NCBI GenBank assembly: GCA_030066245.1
Contig: JASJBY010000200.1
Span: forward strand, 1-9,639
From: Gammaproteobacteria bacterium
GTDB lineage: Bacteria > Pseudomonadota > Gammaproteobacteria > JAABTG01
DNA length: 9,639 nucleotides
Direction of reading: 5' to 3'
Made by a program: the position numbers and the translations under genes. This document shows, in pieces, positions 5,902 to 9,639 of this stretch (its first letter is position 1; every line of letters starts with the position of its first letter). The notes under the pieces were generated by a model, which was not told the origin of the DNA, searched no databases, and saw only the letters and a program-made list of their open reading frames with translations.

Positions 5902-6449
5902 AATTCTGTGGCGACTGTGGCGCACCGGTGGAGCTCCGGGTGCCGGCCGGGGATGACAGGGCGCGGTACACCTGTCGGGCTTGCGGGCGCATCCATTATC
6001 AGAACCCGAAGCTGGTGGTCGGGTGTCTCGCCGAGTACGGTGAGCGTGTTCTGCTGTGCCGACGGGCCATTGAGCCGCGGCTGGGCCTTTGGACCCTGCC
6101 AGCCGGCTTCATGGAGAACGGGGAAACCGTGGAGGAGGCGGCGATCCGCGAGACCGCGGAGGAAGCCAACGCGCGGGTCGAGATAGTCTCGTTGTTCTCG
6201 GTGGTCAGTCTGCCTCACATCAGCCAGGTCTACATGCTCTTTCGCGCAAGGCTGTTGGACGAGGACTTTGGCCCCGGCCACGAGACCATGGACACGCGTT
6301 TGTTCACCGAGCAGGAAGTACCCTGGCAAGATCTCGCCTTCCCCTCAATCTCCCATACCCTGATACGATACTTCGAGGATCGCCCCACGGGCGAGTTCGG
6401 TTTGCACAGCGCGACCATACGTCATCGCGGCCACAGAGCCGGCCAATGA
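5898..6449 (+). CDS. Nudix hydrolase with N-terminal zinc ribbon
   Basis: A 183-residue cytosolic pyrophosphohydrolase of the Nudix superfamily. The N-terminus is a zinc ribbon with C4-x2-C7 and C26-x2-C29, followed by IHYQNPKLVVGCL. The Nudix box runs from G70: G-x5-E76-x7-RE(84-85)-x2-EE(88-89), with the metal-binding glutamates intact. The usual hydrophobic residue after RE is T86 and the usual late G is N91, a common variation. The domain pattern resembles the plant enzyme NUDX23, reported to act on FAD and ADP-ribose; substrate here is unknown. The ATG overlaps the folK stop as ATGA, so translation is probably coupled. That context makes dihydroneopterin triphosphate a possible substrate (inference). 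The last 15 or so residues are basic and low in complexity. Confidence 0.88.
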   Translation: MKFCGDCGAPVELRVPAGDDRARYTCRACGRIHYQNPKLVVGCLAEYGERVLLCRRAIEPRLGLWTLPAGFMENGETVEEAAIRETAEEANARVEIVSLFSVVSLPHISQVYMLFRARLLDEDFGPGHETMDTRLFTEQEVPWQDLAFPSISHTLIRYFEDRPTGEFGLHSATIRHRGHRAGQ

Positions 6450-6450
6450 G

Positions 6451-6483
6451 CCGGAGCCGGCAGGCAGTGAGTCGCGGCTCCGG
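6451..6483. terminator. 9-bp perfect inverted repeat between convergent Nudix and folM genes
   Basis: CCGGAGCCG (6451-6459) pairs exactly with CGGCTCCGG (6475-6483) around a 15-base loop. It starts two bases after the Nudix stop and ends three bases before the folM stop codon, which is where a shared bidirectional terminator would lie. Neither side has a good U-run, so it may work as a transcript-end stabiliser or a weak terminator rather than a classical one. Confidence 0.5.
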
Positions 6484-6486
6484 TCC

Positions 6487-7242
6487 TCAGTTGGATAGCG
6501 TTCGTCCGCCATCCACGGCGAGCACCTGGCCGGTCATGTAGTCCGCGTCGCGAATCAGAAAAAGCACCGTGCGGGCAATGTCTGCAGCCGACCCCTGCCG
6601 CTTCAGCGCTGTACCCGAAATGATTCGCTGCTTGGTCACCTCATCGAGACCTCGCTCCGGCCATAGGATAGCCCCGGGTGAGACGGCGTTCACCCGCACC
6701 TGCGGGCCCAGTTCTCTTGCCAACGCCTTGGTAAGCATAATCTTTCCGGCCTTGGCTACGGAGTAGATCGGGTAACCCTTCAACGGCCGCTCGCCGTGAA
6801 TGTCGGTGATGTTGACAACGCAGCCGTTACAGGTCCTGAGATGAGGCGCGGCAGCCTGCGCCAGGAAGAAAGGCGCCTTGAGATTGCTGCCCAGGATTTC
6901 GTCCCATTCGGACTCGCTGGCGCTGGTCAGCGATGTTGGGTAGAAGCTCGAGGCGTTGTTGACGAGGACGTCCAGGCGGCCCCAGGTGCCCACGACTTTC
7001 TCCACCAGCCGGGGTAACCGTTCCGTGGCCAGCAGCTCGCTCTGGAAGAGGGCCACCGAATCGGCTCGTGCCGCGCTCAGCTCGGCTGCCAGCTGCTCGG
7101 CCGCGTCGCGCGAGCTGCGATAGTGCATGGCGACACGCATGCCCGCCGCGTGCAGTGTGCGGGCAATGCTTGCACCGATACGATGCGCCGCACCGGTTAC
7201 CAGAACAACCCGGCCTTCTACAGAGAAGTTATAATCCGCCAC
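6487..7242 (-). CDS. folM: Pteridine reductase / dihydromonapterin reductase-like SDR (FolM type)
   Basis: NADPH-dependent short-chain dehydrogenase expected to reduce dihydropterins or dihydrofolate. With the GTG start it has 251 residues. Features in order are the cofactor loop TGAAHRIG (16-23, the RIG form of pteridine reductases), HYRSS after the second strand (40-44, typical of NADPH use in the PTR1 group), NNAS (95-98), and Y160-x3-K164 in YSVAKAG. The usual catalytic Ser is replaced by D147, 13 residues before the Tyr, as in Leishmania PTR1 (D181, Y194, K198). That argues for a pteridine reductase over a fatty-acid or sugar SDR. I prefer the GTG at 7242, which has AGGAG eight bases upstream; an in-frame ATG seven codons earlier (7263) has no clear site. 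It converges on the folB-folK-Nudix operon. Confidence 0.85.
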   Translation of the reverse strand: MADYNFSVEGRVVLVTGAAHRIGASIARTLHAAGMRVAMHYRSSRDAAEQLAAELSAARADSVALFQSELLATERLPRLVEKVVGTWGRLDVLVNNASSFYPTSLTSASESEWDEILGSNLKAPFFLAQAAAPHLRTCNGCVVNITDIHGERPLKGYPIYSVAKAGKIMLTKALARELGPQVRVNAVSPGAILWPERGLDEVTKQRIISGTALKRQGSAADIARTVLFLIRDADYMTGQVLAVDGGRTLSN

Positions 7243-7250
7243 CGTACTGA

Positions 7251-7255
7251 CTCCT
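7251..7255 (-). promoter_or_regulatory. Ribosome-binding site supporting the GTG start of folM
   Basis: AGGAG on the minus strand lies eight bases before the GTG at 7240-7242. It is inside the reading frame if the upstream ATG (7261-7263) is used, so it favours the GTG as the true start. Confidence 0.6.
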
Positions 7256-7263
7256 GAAGCCAT

Positions 7264-7293
7264 ACACTACCCCAAGCCTGGCGCGGGTGGCAA
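7264..7293 (-). promoter_or_regulatory. Candidate sigma-70 promoter of folM
   Basis: On the minus strand TTGCCA (7288-7293; 5 of 6) and TAGTGT (7264-7269; 4 of 6) are 18 bp apart. The predicted start near 7257 falls downstream of the ATG at 7263 but upstream of the ribosome-binding site and GTG, matching the shorter folM start. The -10 is weak. Confidence 0.4.
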
Positions 7294-7379
7294 AGAGCAT
7301 GTCCACCCAGGAGCACGCCGAAACGGCCAGCCCGCTGTGTCGCGGAGGTTGCGGAGCTGTCTGGGGGCGACGCCAGACA
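7285..7379. other. Two inverted repeats in the folM-midA divergent region
   Basis: The 156 bases between the upstream folM ATG and the midA start contain GGGTGG/CCACCC (7285-7290 and 7303-7308, 12-base loop) and TGTCTGG/CCAGACA (7358-7364 and 7373-7379, 8-base loop). The first overlaps the -35 of the folM promoter candidate. Either could be an operator or chance GC pairing. No good midA promoter was recognised. Confidence 0.35.
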
Positions 7380-7419
7380 CACGCCCCGGGCGCGCCAGCC
7401 TGCAGTAAGAGAGTAAGCC

Positions 7420-8616
7420 TTGCAGCATCCCCGAGACGTCGCCAGGGCGTGGCCGGCACCCTCCGCCGAGGCTGTCGCATACACCCGTCCCCTGCTGAGC
7501 CTGATTCAGGAGGAAATACGGGCGAATGACGGGCACATTCCGTTCAGCCGCTACATGGAGCTTGCACTGTACACGCCGGGACTTGGCTACTATGGTGGCG
7601 AGCTGCGTAAGTTCGGAGCGGAGGGGGACTTCGTAACGGCCCCTGAGCTCTCGCCCCTATTCAGCCATTGTGTCGCCCGTCAGTGCGCCGAGTTGCTGGA
7701 ACAGATCGGCGGCGGGGACCTTCTGGAGGCGGGCGCCGGCTCCGGTGCCATGGCTGCGGGTATCCTCGCCGAGCTGGCCAGGCGGGAGCAGCTGCCGAAC
7801 CGCTATTTTATTCTCGAGCTGTCGGCAAGCTTGCGTCAGCGCCAAGGCGAAACCCTGCAGGCGCAGGTGCCGACGATCGCCGACCGGGTGACCTGGCTGG
7901 CGCAGCTGCCGGAGCGGGGCTTCCGAGGTGTGGTGCTGGCCAACGAGCTGCTGGACGCCATGCCCGTGCACCGGGTGCAGGCGCAGCGGAGTGGTTTTGC
8001 AGAGTACTACGTGGGATGGGAAGAGGAGCGGTTTGTCTGGCGGCGCGGGGCGCCGAGCAACGCGAAGCTGAGGGACACCCTGCAATGCCTCCGCAATGAG
8101 CTGCGGGAAGCATGGGCCGAGGGATACGTGGCTGAGGTGGGTCTGGCGCAGCCGGCGTGGATTCGAAGCATCGGCGAGTGTATGGCTGCCGGTGCGCTAG
8201 TGATTATCGACTACGGCTTTCCCCGTCGTGAGCTCTACCACCCGGAACGCCGCGAGGGAACGCTGATGTGCCATTATCGACACCGTGCGCACAGCGATCC
8301 GCTGATCCTGACGGGCCTTCAGGACATTACCGCTCATGTGGATTTCACCGCGGTCGCTGAGGCGGGCATGGAGGTGGGGCTGGACGTCAAGGGCTATACC
8401 ACGCAGGGGGATTTCCTTCTGGACAACGGTCTTACGGCGGAGTTGGCCGAACAAGGTGCCGGCGCCTCGCCCGGCTATCTCAGCCGGGCGAACGAAGTCA
8501 AGCGCCTGGTCATGCCAGGTGAGATGGGGGAGCTGTTCAAGGTCATGGCCCTGACCCGAGACGTCGAAGGTCCGTTGCAGGGCTTCACCCGCCGGGACCG
8601 CCGGGGGAGGCTGTAG
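7420..8616 (+). CDS. SAM-dependent methyltransferase, MidA/NDUFAF7 family
   Basis: A 398-residue class I methyltransferase of the family once called DUF185. Motifs are YMELALYTPGLGYY (45-58), FGAEGDFVTAPELSPLF (65-81), the SAM-binding loop LLEAGAGSGAM (101-111) and NELLDAMPVHR (175-185); the later part has IDYGFPRRE and GLQDITAHVDFT, all typical. The eukaryotic relative NDUFAF7 methylates an arginine on a complex I subunit during assembly. The bacterial substrate is not established. The start is a TTG at 7420, six codons of room after an in-frame stop at 7414 being absent; GAGAG lies a few bases upstream. The next in-frame ATG (7555) would remove the start of the conserved helix, so TTG is preferred. 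It diverges from folM and precedes uppP by 168 bases. Confidence 0.88.
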   Translation: MQHPRDVARAWPAPSAEAVAYTRPLLSLIQEEIRANDGHIPFSRYMELALYTPGLGYYGGELRKFGAEGDFVTAPELSPLFSHCVARQCAELLEQIGGGDLLEAGAGSGAMAAGILAELARREQLPNRYFILELSASLRQRQGETLQAQVPTIADRVTWLAQLPERGFRGVVLANELLDAMPVHRVQAQRSGFAEYYVGWEEERFVWRRGAPSNAKLRDTLQCLRNELREAWAEGYVAEVGLAQPAWIRSIGECMAAGALVIIDYGFPRRELYHPERREGTLMCHYRHRAHSDPLILTGLQDITAHVDFTAVAEAGMEVGLDVKGYTTQGDFLLDNGLTAELAEQGAGASPGYLSRANEVKRLVMPGEMGELFKVMALTRDVEGPLQGFTRRDRRGRL

Positions 8617-8784
8617 TAAGTGACGACAGAATTGGTTTCGACTGTGCGCCCCATGCGAATCTCCACAGCCACCCACCGAGGAGGGCGCGACGCTTGGGTC
8701 GGTGCTGTATACGCATGTTTCTGAAGCGCGCGTACACAGGTATTCTGTGCCGCTGATTGCTGACCGGAGGAGCAACAGACCACC

Positions 8785-9582
8785 ATGTCCATGTGGCATG
8801 TGACGATGCTGGCGCTGATTCAGGGGCTGACTGAATTCCTGCCCATTTCCAGTTCGGCACACCTCATTCTGGTGCCCAATGTTGCGGGCTGGGAGGACCA
8901 GGGACTCGCCTTCGATGTGGCCGTCCATGTGGGCACCCTGGCGGCTGTGCTGACCTATTTCCGGCGTGACATCCGCCGCTTAGCCGCAGACTGGTGGTTT
9001 TCCCTCACCCGGCGACGGCGACACGGCAGCAGCCCGCTGGCCTGGGCAGTGCTTTTTGGCATCATTCCCGTTGGTCTGGCGGGATTTCTGTTCGGCGGTC
9101 TGGTCGAGCAGTACCTTCGGTCGCCTCTGGTGATCGGCGCCGCGAGCATCGGCTTCGGCTTATTGCTCTGGTGGGCTGATGCGGCCGGGTCTCGCTCACG
9201 CGATGAGCATGGTCTGACTTGGCGGGACGTGGTCGTGGTGGGCTGCGCCCAGGCGTTGGCCTTGATTCCCGGTACGTCCCGCTCCGGGATAACCATCACG
9301 GCCGGGCTGGCCATGGGTCTCACGCGCACCGCAGCCGCGCGTTTCTCGTTTCTGCTTGCAGTCCCGGTGATCGTGCTTGCGGGAGGGTTTGAAGCCTACC
9401 AGGGGCTTACCGAGCAGACGGCGGTGAACTGGTGGGCAGTGTCGCTGGGAGCGTTCATCTCGGGAGTGAGTGCATACCTGTGCATCCACTGGTTTCTCAA
9501 GCTGCTGGACCGGATAGGCATGTTGCCGTTCGTCATTTACCGAGTCGTGCTCGGTCTGGCGCTGCTTCTGCTTTATTTCTGA
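8785..9582 (+). CDS. uppP: Undecaprenyl-diphosphate phosphatase UppP (BacA)
   Basis: Inner-membrane phosphatase that converts undecaprenyl diphosphate to undecaprenyl phosphate, recycling the lipid carrier of peptidoglycan and other wall polymers; overproduction gives bacitracin resistance in E. coli. It has 265 residues (E. coli 273) and multiple hydrophobic segments. The first motif is QGLTEFLPISSSAH (13-26), with Q13 and E17 in the (E/Q)xxxE pattern and H26. The second is PGTSRSGIT (162-170), with R166. The ATG at 8785 is the first in-frame start after a stop at 8761; GGAGG at 8766-8770 is rather far upstream, so the ATG two codons inside is nearly as likely. In E. coli uppP lies next to folB, so its presence near the folate genes is a conserved neighbourhood. 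Confidence 0.95.
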   Translation: MSMWHVTMLALIQGLTEFLPISSSAHLILVPNVAGWEDQGLAFDVAVHVGTLAAVLTYFRRDIRRLAADWWFSLTRRRRHGSSPLAWAVLFGIIPVGLAGFLFGGLVEQYLRSPLVIGAASIGFGLLLWWADAAGSRSRDEHGLTWRDVVVVGCAQALALIPGTSRSGITITAGLAMGLTRTAAARFSFLLAVPVIVLAGGFEAYQGLTEQTAVNWWAVSLGAFISGVSAYLCIHWFLKLLDRIGMLPFVIYRVVLGLALLLLYF

Positions 9583-9604
9583 CTTCTGACCGACCTCGCC
9601 GGCC

Positions 9605-9639
9605 TCACAGGTCTTCTTCCACCTGGTCCACATCCGCCT
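9605..9639 (-). CDS. Possible C-terminal end of an unidentified minus-strand gene, cut by window edge
   Basis: Reading leftward from the right edge, the frame gives ADVDQVEEDL and then a TGA (stop at 9605-9607). An acidic tail is plausible for a real protein end, and the 22-base gap to the uppP stop fits convergent genes. Eleven codons are too few to name a family or to be sure it is coding. Confidence 0.35.
   Translation of the reverse strand, partial: ADVDQVEEDL

Noticed and set aside
6110..6170. Degenerate Nudix box (Asn for the late Gly, Thr after RE) as a dead enzyme
   Set aside because: The catalytic glutamates and Arg are all present, and these substitutions occur in active family members.
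8735..8749. CACAG-GTATT-CTGTG dyad upstream of uppP as an operator
   Set aside because: A 5-bp dyad is expected by chance; it matches no regulator site I recognise, and no promoter hexamers around it are convincing.
8797..8862. Gln in place of the first Glu of the UppP motif as a loss of function
   Set aside because: The family pattern is (E/Q)xxxE, so Q13 is within normal variation.

Overview
This is a compact, GC-rich stretch of housekeeping chromosome, most probably from a gammaproteobacterium. The proteins read like close relatives of the Escherichia coli and Pseudomonas versions. The gene order rpsU-yqeY-dnaG-rpoD on one side of tsaD, with plsY, folB and folK on the other, is a known gammaproteobacterial neighbourhood. 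The Nudix, pteridine reductase, MidA and UppP genes that follow suggest a Chromatiales/Ectothiorhodospiraceae-like lineage. That narrower placement is from memory of gene order and was not tested.

Left arm (1-2750, minus strand): the macromolecular-synthesis operon, read right to left as rpsU (ribosomal protein S21), yqeY, dnaG (primase) and the first 27 codons of rpoD (sigma-70). It couples translation, replication priming and transcription initiation. A good sigma-70 promoter lies upstream of rpsU, and a possible extended -10 promoter in the dnaG-rpoD gap could give rpoD its own transcript. The leaders of yqeY, dnaG and rpoD have poor or hidden ribosome-binding sites.

Middle (2869-5009): tsaD (tRNA t6A synthesis) diverges from rpsU and converges on plsY (glycerol-3-phosphate acyltransferase). 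A 488-base gap then separates plsY from the divergent folate genes. It holds a tandem 11-bp repeat inside a possible plsY promoter and an orphan terminator-like hairpin, but no credible gene.

Right arm (5010-9639): folB, folK and a Nudix hydrolase form a tight plus-strand operon with gaps of 1 base and a 4-base overlap. A pteridine reductase (folM) converges on it, with a 9-bp inverted repeat between them. Together these cover dihydroneopterin-to-pterin-diphosphate steps and a possible pterin/folate reduction step. A MidA/NDUFAF7-type methyltransferase diverges from folM, followed by uppP (undecaprenyl-diphosphate phosphatase) and the last codons of an unidentified minus-strand gene.

I found no mobile element, CRISPR array, tRNA, rRNA or novel defence-like system. 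The points worth a second look are regulatory (plsY tandem repeat, rpoD leader, occluded dnaG start, C-rich yqeY leader) and functional (a Nudix enzyme coupled to folB-folK, and a non-canonical FolK).
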